NCBI RefSeq assembly: GCF_032854445.1
Contig: NC_088298.1
Span: 6,497,504-6,561,503, forward strand
From: Liolophura sinensis
Lineage: Eukaryota; Mollusca; Polyplacophora; Chitonida; Chitonidae
Length of the DNA stretch: 64,000 nt
Direction: 5' to 3'
Shown here: in pieces, positions 24,301 to 32,748 of the stretch
Position numbering within the stretch: the stretch's first letter is position 1
How the letters are laid out: each line of letters begins with the position of its first letter
Program-made: the position numbers and the translations under genes
The notes under the pieces: model-generated
Seen by the model: the letters and a program-made list of their open reading frames with translations, nothing else
The model's database searches: none
What the model was told of the DNA's origin: nothing

Positions 24301-25391
24301 ATATACTTCATCACTTCTCCAATATACTTCACCACTTCTCCTATATACTTCACCACTTCTCCAATATACTTCACCACTTCTCCTATATACTTCATCACTT
24401 CTCCAATATACTTCACCACTTCTCCTATATACTTCATCACTTCTCCTATATACTTCACCACTTCTCCTATATACTTCATCACTCCTCCTATATACTTCAT
24501 CACTTCTCCTATATACTTCATCACTCCTCCTATATACTTCATCACTCCTCCTATATACTTCATCACCTCCTATATACTTCATCACTCCTCCTATATACTT
24601 CATCACTTCTCCTATATACTTCATCACTCCTCCTATATACTTCACCACTTCTCCTATATACTTCATCACTTCTCCTTTATACTTCATCACTCCTCCTATA
24701 TACTTCATCACTTCTCCTATATACTTAATCACTCCTCCTATATACTTCATCACTTCTCCTATATACTTCATCACTCCTCCTGTATACTTCATCACTTCTC
24801 CTATATACTTCATCACTTCTCCTATATACTTCATCACTCCTCATCAAGTGTTGAGGATATCACTTTTGTGAATACACCTGGAAGTGAATTTGTTGACTTG
24901 TAGTCCCCTTGAATGGGAAATTACAGCTATTTGGAACACTAAGGCATTTCAAGACTGTCCAAAATGAACATTACATGGTGTGTCTAAAATGTCATCTATC
25001 AAAGACTACTACTAATTTGGAGATATAACTTGACAACCCATTTTCATATATGTGCTGAGGTATTTTTAAGAATTTTTTCAGACAAATTCAAGAGAGTCAC
25101 TGAAAAAAAATTGTTTTTGGCTGATTTGACTTGGGATGACGGATATGGTTTTACCCTACCCTCTACATATGAAACTGTTTTGTTTTCTTTCAGTTGGCAG
25201 TGAAGGCTGTTCCATATCGTGACCAGTTCATTAAAAAACTTGCCATTGATGAAAATGATGCAGAACATCCAGAGTTTCACAAACTTCTCTATTGCGATAT
25301 GGATGAATATATCACAGCTTTGGATGTTTTGCTCAAAATCCTACAAGACTTTTACTCTGCAAATGATCTGGACGATGAAGAGAAAGTTTGA
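6287..25391 (+). CDS. PLEKHA8: PLEKHA8/FAPP2-like PH + GLTP domain glycolipid-transfer protein (split gene, incomplete)
   Basis: In vertebrates FAPP2 binds PI4P and ARF1 at the trans-Golgi and moves glucosylceramide through its GLTP domain. Eleven coding exons were placed: 6287-6326, 7295-7411, 9918-10073, 10777-10901, 11969-12139, 17932-17972, 18942-19199, 19692-19777, 20534-20592, 23439-23541 and 25194-25391. All phases join. Residues 1-93 form the PH domain, with the conserved start [15 protein letters not shown]7, R18 and IIPGEQHFY. Residues 94-300 are a linker, rich in Ser in its second half. Around residue 302 the GLTP domain begins ([13 protein letters not shown], with the Asp and Asn of the DxxxNxxK lipid-head motif). 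The later exon has [12 protein letters not shown] with the conserved His. About 58 codons, including the motif Lys and the Trp, are missing between 20592 and 23439, where an N gap lies. The found exons encode about 450 residues; with the gap the total is near the roughly 520 of human FAPP2. PLEKHA3/FAPP1 is excluded because it lacks a GLTP domain. Confidence 0.95.
7295..7411 (+). CDS. PLEKHA8: PLEKHA8-like coding exon 2 (PH domain)
   Basis: The acceptor TTCAG precedes the exon. The exon supplies two bases of the split Gly codon, then [16 protein letters not shown] and continues to [12 protein letters not shown] plus one base. The donor is TTG/GTAAGC. R18, a phosphoinositide contact in FAPP PH domains, is kept in QPRWF. 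Confidence 0.95.
8313..8513 (+). repeat. Three tandem copies of a 67-bp unit in intron 2
   Basis: ATCTTATTTGCTGAAT recurs at 8313, 8380 and 8447, each followed by GTTCYGCCCAATGACACAAG and GCTGAGGCTAAG. The copies are nearly identical, so the expansion is recent. Confidence 0.9.
9304..9573 (+). mobile_element. SINE-A, near full length, in PLEKHA8 intron 2
   Basis: It has a complete tRNA-like head (GGGGCCTCCGTGGCTCAG, B-box-like GAGTTCAAGTCC), a body (CTGCGGATGGTCGTGGG) and a tail ending in AAATA repeats. It is flanked by a perfect 12-bp duplication, ATACATTGAGAA, at 9292-9303 and 9574-9585. This is the best copy for defining the family ends. Confidence 0.92.
9918..10073 (+). CDS. PLEKHA8: PLEKHA8-like coding exon 3 (end of PH domain)
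   Basis: The acceptor is CTGACAG. The exon encodes (V)[19 protein letters not shown] and continues to [13 protein letters not shown], the C-terminal helix of the PH domain. It closes with a short Thr/Pro-rich stretch and one base of the next codon. The donor is CAG/GTAAAA. These segments are close to identical with vertebrate FAPP1/FAPP2. Confidence 0.95.
10777..10901 (+). CDS. PLEKHA8: PLEKHA8-like coding exon 4 (linker after PH domain)
   Basis: It encodes [20 protein letters not shown] and [17 protein letters not shown], matching the helical [17 protein letters not shown] segment of vertebrate FAPP proteins. The acceptor is CCCCAG. The donor GAG/GTATTA is weaker than the others in the gene. 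It begins in phase 1 and ends in phase 0. Confidence 0.92.
10920..11159 (+). mobile_element. SINE-A, diverged copy in intron 4
   Basis: A head-like start (GGAGCCCTCTGTGGCCCAG) begins only about 18 bp after the exon 4 donor. It is followed by a body with CTGCAGATGGTTGTGGG and a tail ATTCTTGAGTACAGC. Several internal deletions relative to the 9304 copy suggest an older insertion. Confidence 0.85.
11362..11628 (+). mobile_element. SINE-A, near full length, in intron 4
   Basis: A complete head, body and tail are present. ATTAGTCGAAA flanks both sides (11350-11360 and 11629-11639), an 11-bp target duplication. Confidence 0.92.
11664..11780 (-). mobile_element. SINE-A, truncated, minus, in intron 4
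   Basis: The tail and part of the body are read in reverse (TTGGTTGGTGTTGTACACC, TATTTCACTTATACGACGGC, CCATCCGCAG). The head is absent. It lies about 35 bp after the previous copy, in the opposite orientation. Confidence 0.8.
11969..12139 (+). CDS. PLEKHA8: PLEKHA8-like coding exon 5 (linker)
   Basis: The acceptor TTTTTCAG precedes [20 protein letters not shown], matching the [20 protein letters not shown] stretch of FAPP proteins. A Pro/Ser-rich segment follows ([18 protein letters not shown]) and it ends SHKK. The donor is AAA/GTAAGC. It is in phase 0 at both ends. Confidence 0.93.
12490..15998. repeat. 60-bp satellite array (about 58 units) in intron 5
   Basis: The unit contains ACTGAATGTGTGCTTTTG, AATCTGGATTCTTGACACAC and TAACACATATCTCGTTAGTA. 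Most units are 60 bp, some 58 or 59. Because 60 is 20 codons, the minus strand stays open for up to 455 codons (14549-15916) with a 20-residue period. I treat this as a by-product of the array, not a gene. From about 13463 to 15033 units are organised in a 478-bp higher-order repeat. Confidence 0.97.
16145..17836. repeat. 25-bp minisatellite array (about 68 units) in intron 5
   Basis: The unit is GTAGCTACACAGAATGGAAT plus GTAGG, with occasional 24- or 26-bp units. A variant block (GGAATGCAG, then ACAGGATTGAATG, then two AATGCAATG units) recurs at about 16747 and 17347, showing a 600-bp duplication. Confidence 0.97.
17932..17972 (+). CDS. PLEKHA8: PLEKHA8-like coding exon 6 (41-bp micro-exon)
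   Basis: The acceptor TATTTCCAG precedes TCATCGAGAAATTC. It encodes [13 protein letters not shown] plus two bases, and the donor is AAG/GTCAGA. The Ser-rich sequence fits the linker (vertebrate FAPP has SCSSERSSHS here). Phases join exons 5 and 7 exactly. It lies about 95 bp after the 25-bp array. Confidence 0.8.
18009..18090 (-). mobile_element. SINE-A tail fragment, minus, in intron 6
   Basis: TTTATTT repeats are followed by a decayed GTTTTGAACAGTACTCAAG and TATTCCTCTTATGCC. Only the 3' end of the element is kept. Confidence 0.6.
18592..18785 (+). repeat. Dispersed repeat family D, copy in intron 6
   Basis: It shares CCCTAATTCCTCAAA, AACTTTCAGTGCAATTTAT, GGGCTTCACAAAA and the terminal GAAGAATTACAGTA with copies at 27345-27572 (+), 20175-20362 (minus) and, for the 3' half, 33670-33790. 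It is about 190-230 bp long and non-coding. Confidence 0.75.
18942..19199 (+). CDS. PLEKHA8: PLEKHA8-like coding exon 7 (Ser-rich linker)
   Basis: The acceptor ATTGCAG is followed by the last base of a Ser codon. The exon encodes [20 protein letters not shown], a long Ser/Asn/Gln-rich stretch, and closes with [11 protein letters not shown] plus two bases. PTFFS is also found at the entry to the GLTP domain of FAPP2. The donor is CAG/GTGTGT. The Ser-rich part is probably disordered and a likely phosphorylation region (inference). Confidence 0.9.
19692..19777 (+). CDS. PLEKHA8: PLEKHA8-like coding exon 8 (start of GLTP domain)
   Basis: It encodes (S)[20 protein letters not shown] and CQSLVPLF plus one base. 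It aligns in position with the FSDIEL...IPTEAFLASC...VPVLD segment of vertebrate FAPP2. The acceptor is TTGTCAG and the donor TTG/GTGAGA. It enters in phase 2 and leaves in phase 1, consistent with both neighbours. Confidence 0.9.
20175..20362 (-). repeat. Dispersed repeat family D, minus copy in intron 8
   Basis: Its reverse complement reads AAATTCCTCACACATTTCAT, GAAAGAGCAACTCTCAGTGC and ends AAGAATTAC, matching the copy at 18592-18785 along its length. Confidence 0.7.
20534..20592 (+). CDS. PLEKHA8: PLEKHA8-like coding exon 9 (GLTP lipid-head motif)
   Basis: It encodes (D)[19 protein letters not shown] and its donor is CGG/GTAAGT. The Asp and Asn of the GLTP DxxxNxxK sugar-binding motif are at residues 345 and 349. 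The Lys would be the first or second residue of the next exon, which is missing. The acceptor is TTTTCCAG. Confidence 0.95.
20754..20908 (+). mobile_element. SINE-A, internally deleted copy
   Basis: The head GGGGCCTCTGTGGCCGAGG and a shortened body are joined to ATAACGCTGGCCGCTGTCG and a decayed tail. Most of the central body is missing. Confidence 0.7.
20958..21165 (+). mobile_element. SINE-B, 3' part only
   Basis: Words such as GAGGCAGCACTATAGAAATG and GGCATTAAACCCCAATGAAA correspond to the 3' half of the copy at 36480-36803. The tRNA-like head is absent. Confidence 0.55.
21239..21438. other. Assembly gap, 200 N
   Basis: A run of exactly 200 N, a conventional placeholder whose true size is unknown. 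It sits in the intron where about 58 codons of the GLTP domain should lie, and its right edge is inside a SINE-A copy. The break is probably repeat-induced. Confidence 0.99.
21439..21590 (+). mobile_element. SINE-A, 3' part, cut by the assembly gap
   Basis: It starts in the body (CAACCTGCGGATGGTCGTGG) directly at the gap edge and ends in AAATTAATAAAT. The head may lie in the gap. Confidence 0.85.
21600..21680 (+). mobile_element. SINE-B tail fragment
   Basis: ATATGACTGAAAAATTGTTA and GACATTAAATCCCAAACATT resemble the 3' end of SINE-B (ATGACTGAAAAACAGTTAA and GACGTTAAACCCCAAGC at 36.7 kb). Confidence 0.5.
21681..21922. other. Intron sequence between SINE and 41-bp array; no exon supported
   Basis: I searched this stretch for the missing GLTP exons. 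A CTCCTACAG acceptor-like site at about 21760 leads into sequence that stops (TAG) in the phase required after exon 9. Its other frames do not resemble GLTP. Confidence 0.5.
21923..23419. repeat. 41-bp minisatellite array (about 36 units) before a GLTP exon
   Basis: The unit contains GTCATGTCATTGGAGTTAAA, CTTGCAACTGTTCATCATTT and T. Two unit types alternate over much of the array (CAACTGTTCATCATTTT and CAGCTGTTTACCAGTTCG), giving an 82-bp dimer period. The array ends about 20 bp before the exon at 23439. Confidence 0.96.
23439..23541 (+). CDS. PLEKHA8: PLEKHA8-like coding exon (GLTP domain, conserved His)
   Basis: The acceptor is CTTCTGCAG. One base completes a codon, then [20 protein letters not shown] and [14 protein letters not shown] follow, in phase 0 at the end; the donor is [17 protein letters not shown] is the hallmark of the FAPP2/GLTP fold, and the His corresponds to H140 of human GLTP. 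Other frames stop at once, which fixes the phase. The previous exon must end with two extra bases. Confidence 0.95.
23747..24061 (-). mobile_element. Two adjacent decayed SINE-A fragments, minus, in last intron
   Basis: 23747-23918 has a tail and body (TGTGTTTTACACCGTATTC, CAGCTAGTATTATGGTG, AAAGCCAGCATGATCCGG). 23938-24061 repeats the tail-to-body order (CTGTACTCAAGAATGCTTC, ACCGGCATTATTGTTAG). Both are strongly diverged, so they are old insertions. Confidence 0.6.
24258..24841. repeat. 21-bp minisatellite array (about 28 units) in last intron
   Basis: The unit is CACTTCTCCTATATACTTCA plus C or T. Since 21 is 7 codons, both strands stay open over most of the array (YILHHFS on plus, IGEVMKY on minus). 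I read these as array by-products. A variant CACTCCTCC alternates with CACTTCTCC in the right half. Confidence 0.97.
25194..25391 (+). CDS. PLEKHA8: PLEKHA8-like last coding exon (GLTP domain C-terminus)
   Basis: After TTTCTTTCAG the exon encodes [20 protein letters not shown] and, further on, [20 protein letters not shown] before LDDEEKV and TGA at 25389-25391. FALA-AAP-DF is continuous with the preceding exon, and the closing ALDVL-LY-like helix fits the end of FAPP2. Its length fits the FAPP2 C-terminus, so the protein end is complete. Confidence 0.95.
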   Translation: MAVKAVPYRDQFIKKLAIDENDAEHPEFHKLLYCDMDEYITALDVLLKILQDFYSANDLDDEEKV

Positions 25392-26242
25392 AAGTGAAAG
25401 TTAAATGTTTCAAAAGTGAAAGTGAAGTTGAGATGTGAAAATAAAGGAGAACAGAAAGTTTCTCAGTACAGTTTGAATGTGAAATCAAAGGTTCAGGTAC
25501 GGTACAGGATTCCAGGTGACAGTACAAAGGAAAGCTTATTTTGCATATTTGATCGGGAGAATCTAATTTTAACTCGGGAGTTAAATAATTTGCCTTACTT
25601 CTTGATCATATGCATATATCGATGTACAAATGGTTATGTTTGTAAATAGAACTATTTATCTGTTACGAGTGCTAGAAGGACCTTAGCTTCTTGTTTGATT
25701 TAGCAGGTATGGTCTTGTGGATGATCTTCTGGGCTTGCTGCCATTTTGCTCTGACAATAAACAATGTAGCAGTTGTAATTGTTCATCACAGCATAATGGG
25801 GCGTACAGTACATAAACAAAACCACATGGTTATTTATGCCTAATTATAAAACAACAAAATTACAGAATTTAGCAGCGGCCCTCTGCCTGCTTGCACAAAA
25901 AGATTGTCGCTATATTCAATTGTAGACCCTACAGTTGGGGAGTTTTGAGATCGAAAACTGTTTTGCTATTAAAGGTTAAACAGCCCTACTGTATCATGTA
26001 AATTGTGGAAAATGTTAAGCAACCATTGTTGATATAAAAATAACGATCACTTGTCCGACACGTATTACAGAGGCATAATTGACACCTTTTTCCTGTAGGA
26101 ACTTCTCAAGTTCACTAATGCTCAGCTGCTGGTGTTTATCCATCGCTCCTCTGCTCTAAGTAACTTTTTGTGAAACTTTTTTCAGATGCCCATTTTATAG
26201 GAAATATGATCAGTAATAACTGTGTAACATTTTGACAGGATA
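25392..26242 (+). other. PLEKHA8 3' UTR region with a candidate poly(A) signal
   Basis: An AATAAA hexamer lies at 25756-25761, about 365 bp after the stop, a plausible poly(A) signal. No coding exon is seen here. Confidence 0.5.
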
Positions 26243-26526
26243 CAGTAGGAATTTGTCTACCTGTAGCGATAAGTGTTCAGACTTAGTAAGACTTTATCTA
26301 CCTGTAGCGATAAGTGATCAGACTCAGTAGGACTTTGTTTACCTGTAGCGATAAGTGTTCAAACTCAGTAGGACTTTGTTTACCTGTAGTGATAAGTGAT
26401 CTAACTCAGTAGGGCTTTGTTTACCTGTAGTGATAAAGGATCTAACTCACTAGGGCTTTGTTTACCTGTAGCGATAAGTGATCTAACTCAGTAGGGCTTT
26501 GTTTACCTTTAGCGATAAGTCTTCTA
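26243..26526. repeat. 41-bp tandem repeat (about 6-7 units) downstream of PLEKHA8
   Basis: AGTAGGACTTTGTTTACCTG and TAGCGATAAGTGATCTAACT recur about every 41 bp with few changes. Confidence 0.9.
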
Positions 26527-27344
26527 AATCGAAACTCCCTTATTGGAGTTTACAGTTGATTGTAAAAATGTGTTGCGCCACTGCACAGAAAAATTGTAAG
26601 GCGATTGTAAAGTTTTGAAGTTAAAATCTTGATCGTATGCCAAATTTGAATGTGGTGGCCTGTGTAAAATGAGCGTATTTTGTCTTGAACTTGAAAAGAA
26701 AATGACTGTAATTGTGTGGATAAACTGATTGGTAAGGAAGAAGATAGTACATACCCCGGAAGTATCACTTACACTGAAGTAAAGAAATTTATTTGTATTA
26801 AAGTGGTTTGATGTTTTGGTGTGAAGTTTTCTATATCATTTGTCTGCCACCATCAGTGTCAACCTGGCTGAAACTATTTACACACACAAGTAGTGTTGCT
26901 TCCTCACCGTGATTCACTGAAGCAGAAATGTGTATTGTTGAACTTTAAGATAATACATGCAGATGATAAACAAATGTGTTATCCTGTGTTTACAGCATGT
27001 GTCAGATGCTCAGGTTAATACGCACAGCTTGTTTGTTGCGCAAAGGTACATATATTTTGAATTTGTTTCGTGTTCTATTGTTTTGTTTGCTCGTGGAAAA
27101 GGTCTTATAGACATACTACATTTTAATGTCTAGGCAGTCAGTTATTTAAAAGAAAACACCTATGAGAAAAATTCAAAACAATTCATCATCTGACTGACTT
27201 CCTGTTGATGCAGCGAAAATTCTAAAACGATGAAAGGAAAATGGTTTGGGTAACAGTTTTGCCCTGTGCCAAGCTTACGTCTAGAATGGGCGTGAATTTT
27301 GCATATATGTTGACTTCAAATGCATTATGCAATGTGCACTAATG
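26527..27344. other. Intergenic, no gene seen
   Basis: AT-rich, unremarkable sequence. Short open frames occur but none shows a recognisable protein or credible splice context. Confidence 0.5.
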
Positions 27345-27572
27345 CCCTAATTCCTCAAAGATTTCATATACGGAAGAGGAACTTTCAGCGCAATTTATTC
27401 ACATCTTAAATTTGATTTTGGAGGCAAAACTACATTGGTTGTATTGTCCTGTGTCAGGGCTTCACAAAATGGTATATCCCTTTGTCAGGTATTAAACACA
27501 GAATAATGCCTACAGAATATGCTTGTGCAAAACACCTTGCAGACATGATGCAAAGGTTGAAGAATTACAGTA
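27345..27572 (+). repeat. Dispersed repeat family D, longest copy
   Basis: CCCTAATTCCTCAAAGATTT, AACTTTCAGCGCAATTTATT and CAGGGCTTCACAAAATGG are followed by a 3' part with AAACACCTTGCAGAC and the terminal GAAGAATTACAGTA. Confidence 0.75.
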
Positions 27573-27787
27573 CATTTAAAAAACTGCTCTGACAGTCAAT
27601 ACTTGGTTTAGAGGCTAAGACCACAAAAAAAGACCTGCATTATTGGCTGCCATGATAATTATCGGACATAAAATCCTCTTGAGACTTCAGATATTTAAAT
27701 GCATTTAAATCTTTTTCAAGAAAAATTCAAGACAAAAGTGATGGTACCCTCGACATCTACTTGGACATACAATGTATATGTAATACA

Positions 27788-29652
27788 TACTGTTAGTTCC
27801 TTGTGTATGGTGGGGAACACATCACTTACTGTTAGTTCCTTGTGTATGGTGGGGAACACATCCTTTCCTGTTAGTTCCTTGTGTTTGGTGGGGAACTCAT
27901 CATTTCCTCTTAGTTCCTTGTGTATGGTGGGGAACACATCATTTCCTCTTAGTTCCTTGTGTATGGTGGGGAACACATCATTGTTTATAAGTTCCTTGTG
28001 TATGGTGGGAAACACATCATTTCCTGTGAGTTCCTTTTGTATGGTGGGGAATACATCATTTCCTGTGAGTTCCTTTTGTATGGTGGGGAATACATCATTT
28101 CCTGTGAGTTCCTTTTGTATGGTGGGGAATACATCATTTCCTGTTAGTTCCTTGTGTATGGTGGGGAATACATCATTTTCTGTGAGTTTCTTGTGTATGG
28201 TGGGGAACACATCATTTCCTGTGAGTTTCTTGTGTATGGTGGGGAACTCATCATTTCCTGTGAGTTTCTTGTGTATGGTGGGGAACACATCATTGCTTAT
28301 AAGTTCCTTTTGTATGGTGGGGAATACATCATTTCCTGTTAGTTCCTTGTGTATGGTGGGGAACACATCATTTCCTGTGAGTTCCTTGTGTATGGTGGGG
28401 AACACATCATTTCCTGTGAGTTCCTTGTGTATGGTGGGGAACACATCATTGCTTATAAGTTCCTTGTGTATGGTGGGGAACACATCATTTCCTGTTAGTT
28501 CCCTGTGTATGGTGGGGAACACATCATTTCCTGTGAGTTTCTTGTGTATGGTGGGGAACACATCATTTCCTGTTAGCTCCTTTTGTATGGTGGGGAACTC
28601 ATCATTTCCTGTGAGTTTCTTGTGTATGGTGGGGAATACATCATTTCCTGTAAGTTCCTTGTGTATGGTGGGGAACACATCATTTCCTCTTAGTTCCTTG
28701 TGTATGGTGGGGAGTACATCATTTCCTGTTAGTTCCCTGTGTATGGTGGGAAAACATCATTTCCTGTGAATTTCTTGTGTAAGGTGGGGAACACATCATT
28801 TCCTGTGAGTTCCTTGTGTATGGTGGGGAACACATCATTTCCTGTTAGTTCCCTGTGTATGGTGGAGAACTCATCATTTCCTGTGAGTTCCTTGTGTATG
28901 GTGGGGAACTCATCATTTCCTGTGAGTTTCTTGTGTATGGTGGGGAACACATCATTTCCTGTTAGCTCCTTGTGTATGGTGGGGAACACATCATTTCCTG
29001 TTAGCTCCTTGTATATGGTGGGGAACACATCATTTCCTGTGAGTTTCTTGTGTATGGTGGGGAACACATCATTTCCTGTGAGTTTCTTGTGTATGGTGGG
29101 GAACACATCATTTCCTGTTAGCTCCTTGTGTATGGTGGGGAACACATCATTTCCTGTGAGTTTCTTGCGTATGGTGGGGAACTCATCATTTCCTGTGAGT
29201 TCCTTGTGTATGGTGGGAAACACATCATTTCCTGTGAGTTCCTTGTGTATGGTGGGGAACACATCATTTCCTGTGAGTTCCCTGTGTATGGTGGGGAACA
29301 CATCATTTCCTGTGAGTTCCTTGTGTATGGTGGGGAACACATCATTTCCTCTTAGTTTCTTGTGTATGGTGGGGAGTACATCATTTCCTGTGAGTTCCCT
29401 GTGTATGGTGGGGAACACATCATTTCCTGTGAGTTCCTTGTGTATGGTGGGGAACACATCATGTCCTGTTAGCTCCTTGTGTATGGTGGGGAACACATCA
29501 TTTCCTGTGAGTTTCTTGTGTATGGTGGGGAACTCATCATTTCCTGTGAGTTTCTTGTGTATGGTGGGGAACACATCATTTCCTGTTAGCTCCTTGTGTA
29601 TGGTGGGGAACACATCATTTCCTGTTAGCTCCTTGTATATGGTAGGGAATAC
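27788..29652. repeat. 39-bp minisatellite array (about 48 units)
   Basis: The unit reads CCTGTGAGTTCCTTGTGTAT and GGTGGGGAACACATCATTT. The period is 39, or 13 codons, so long frames stay open on both strands (356 and 306 codons on plus, 320 and 294 on minus). The plus reading repeats SSLCMVGNTSFPV. With no signal peptide, no non-repetitive coding part and equal openness on both strands, I do not call a protein. Confidence 0.97.
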
Positions 29653-30399
29653 ATTTTAAACGGTCTTTTCTTATAAACATACAATGTGTTATTCTTTTTC
29701 AATTTTATCTCAGGTTTAATACTGATCAGAAGAAGGCATGAATTAAGTTCTCATTATATCACAGTTCATCCTGTTGATTGACACTTCAGCCTGTCAGTAT
29801 ATACTTGTTTCAATTCTTCCCATAATTTGACTTCACCCTGTGAGGTTTGTGTGTGTGGTCTCCATGATGACAGATTTGGCTGGAGAGCCATAGTCTTTAG
29901 GGGCAATATGTAGGCATACAAGCACAATTCATTTAATATGCAAAATGTTTGCTACTTTGTAATTATTGCCTGGCCAAAAAAGTGGACCTTAAATCAAAGA
30001 AAACAAAAAAAAAACCCAGCAGAAAGACCAATTAAAGCTGTATCAGGAACTATCTTTTAAATTCTTCTGTTTATTTGATAAAGCTATCAAATGCTTGGTG
30101 GTCTATTTGGATACTGCTGGCTGTTGTAGTCATTCTTCTTTCAATTTCACCATCCAAAGATAGTCTTGTGAAGTTTTGTGCATTGTTTTCTGAGGCATGT
30201 AAACAAGATTTTCAAAAGATTAAGTTTAATCCAATGTGAAAAACAAGAACATAGTTTTTGATATAGTTTTTGGTGATGTTTTGTTGGATGCTGTGTTCAT
30301 TGTTTGTTATATATCACTACCATTATTATTGAAGTGCTGTTGTATAAAAGAAGATGTAGATATGTCAGATACCGTCCGTTATAGAGATTTTAATGTGGC
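29653..30399. other. Intergenic between two arrays, no gene seen
   Basis: Unique AT-rich sequence. No exon or RNA gene was recognised. Confidence 0.5.
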
Positions 30400-31366
30400 T
30401 TTGTCAGGAATGGTTTGTTTGTCAGGGATGGGATGACTGTCAGGAATGGATTGATTGTCAGTGGTATGTTAATTACCAGTGGTGTGTTGTTTGTCAGGAA
30501 TGGTTTGTTTGTCAGGGATGGGATGATTGTCAGGAATGGATTGATTGTCAGGAATGGGTTGATTGTCAGGAATGGGTTGTTTGTCAGGGATGGGATGATT
30601 GTCAGGAATGGGTTGATTGTCAGTGGTATGTTAATTACCAGTGGTGTGTTGTTTGTCAGGAATGGGTTGTTTGTCAGGGATGGGATGATTGTCAGGAATG
30701 AGTTGAATGTCAGGAATGGGTTGATTGTCAGTGGTATGATAATTACCAGTGGTGTGTTGATTGTCAGGGATGGGATGATTGTCAGGGATGGGTTGATTGT
30801 CAGTGGTATGTTGATTACCAGTGGTGTGTTGTTTGTCAGGAATGGGTTGATTGTCAGGCATGGGATGATTGTCAGGGATGGGTTGATTGTCAGTGGTATG
30901 TTGATTACCAGTGGTGTGTTGTTTGTCAGGAATGGGTTGATTGCCAGGGATGGGATGATTGTCAGGGATGGGTTGATTGTCAGTGGTATGTTGATTACCA
31001 GTGGTGTGTTGTTTGTCAGGAATGGGTTGTTTGTCAGGGATGGGATGATTGTCAGGAATGGGTTGATTGTCAGTAGTATGATAATTACCAGTGGTGTGTT
31101 GATTGTCATGAATGGGTTGATTTTCAGTGGTGTGTTGATTGTCAGGAATGGGTTGATTGTCAGTGGTGTTGATTGTCAGGAATGGGTTGATTGTCAGTGG
31201 TGTGTTGATTGTCAGGAATGGGTTGATTGTCAGTGGTGTGTTGATTGTCAGGAATGGGTTGATTGTCAGTGGTGTGTTGATTGTCAGGAATGGGTTGATC
31301 GATAGTCAAGAATGGGTTGATTGTGGGTTGGTTGTCAGGAATGGGTTGGTTGTCAGGGAAGGATTG
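30400..31366. repeat. 18-bp minisatellite array (about 54 units) with 90-bp higher-order period
   Basis: The basic unit is GTCAGGAATGGGTTGATT. A five-unit block with the variant ACCAGTGGTGTGTTGTTT recurs every 90 bp at about 30811, 30901 and 30991. The 6-codon period leaves frames of 296 (plus) and 239 (minus) codons open, again without any non-repetitive coding sequence. Confidence 0.97.
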
Positions 31367-32748
31367 ATTGTACCAATCACACAATATTTCAGATCAAACA
31401 TGACAAACAGTGCCTCTGCCTCTGAACATGCCATAGTAATGGTCACAAGTTTTTGTAAAAATGCTCTTCAAAACTGTCCTAATGTTTTTGTTTCAGATAT
31501 TAAAATTGTGTAGTGAACTTGTGTTTTTTTTCCTTTGATATTCACTGTTTTGAAAAGCTTGTTTTGTGAGGTTTTATTTTTAAACTTTGGTAATGCCTAT
31601 TTGAGTGTCACATATTTCCTTTTTTTGTGAAATAGTCAAGCTTTTCACAGCAAAGTGACGAAATGTATTAAGCTAAGTTAGTACAGTCCTGGACCGAAAT
31701 TTGATATACATACGCTGTAAATCATTATTTTAGTTTTCCATTCCTCCTGGCTAATTGCTTTTCTGGATCAAAATTATGCTATACTCTGCATAGTAGCATG
31801 ATGCCTGTAAATAAAGATGGTAAAATGCAGTGTAAATACTATGACGATTTGAAAAAGAAAATATATTGAAATGCAGTGGATGGTGGATGGTTACACCAGT
31901 GTTCATAATGCTGCATTATATAATGTTATGTGTGTATATGCATTATAAATATAATTACATTGTGTGTACATTTAGTGTATATATATACCAAGGGATAAAT
32001 GTTCTATCACGTTCACATTTTCCAGTTTGTGTTTGTTTATATATTCTATGTGTATATACTGTTCATGAAGTTTATGAATTGATATAAATATATGTATATA
32101 GATAATATTTAACATAGGAATTAATTGTATACTGGGGCTGATTACATTTCTATCACACTGTTAAAGCTGAAAATGTGGCATTCACACTTTGTTGTTTCAT
32201 TTATGAATTTATTTATTTATATGGTTGCTGTTATAAATGTACTCTAGAATAGAAGCCCAGTCGGCATTTCATGTGTCTGCGGAGTTCACGCAAATTGAGA
32301 CTTCACAAGGTGGGGGCTCTCGTGGCGAAAAGACGGCATTTTGCGGTTTGGTGCCATCGGCGCCATTAAGTCGACAGGTATTCCTTCGATGAACCACGGT
32401 GAAATCACGCCATTTACTTACGCAAGTTTGTTGGAACCTTAACTTTGTCTCGCCTATAACAGCGTGAACTCGCGAGACCCTTGAAATTCCGATTGGGCTT
32501 AATACACGGTCATATTTGTGGGTGAAGAACTTACTGACTGACAGAGCGGAGCTTTTACCGATAAAAACACTGCACTTTTCCCGGTTTGCTGACAAACCAA
32601 CTGACTTAAAAGAAAAGCCAAGACTACACTAAATATAGACATGCATCGATAAATTATCCGAAACGAAGTTTAACAATCATCATTTGCTATTTTTTTTTTT
32701 TTTTTGTGATATTACATTACCGAGAAATCGCAGTTCAAAATAAATAAA
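31367..32748. other. Intergenic; no assigned gene
   Basis: 31500-32200 is AT-rich with TATATA runs. A weak minus SINE-A tail-like stretch lies at 32203-32255. On the minus strand 32269-32595 is open for 108 codons and less AT-rich than its surroundings. I do not recognise the product and it could be chance or a first exon of a minus-strand transcript. Confidence 0.4.

Noticed and set aside
24213..24837. 171- to 199-codon frames on both strands (YILHHFS and IGEVMKY repeats)
   Set aside because: By-products of the 21-bp array in the last PLEKHA8 intron.
30390..31305. 296- and 239-codon frames on opposite strands
   Set aside because: By-products of the 18-bp array; both strands open over the same DNA.
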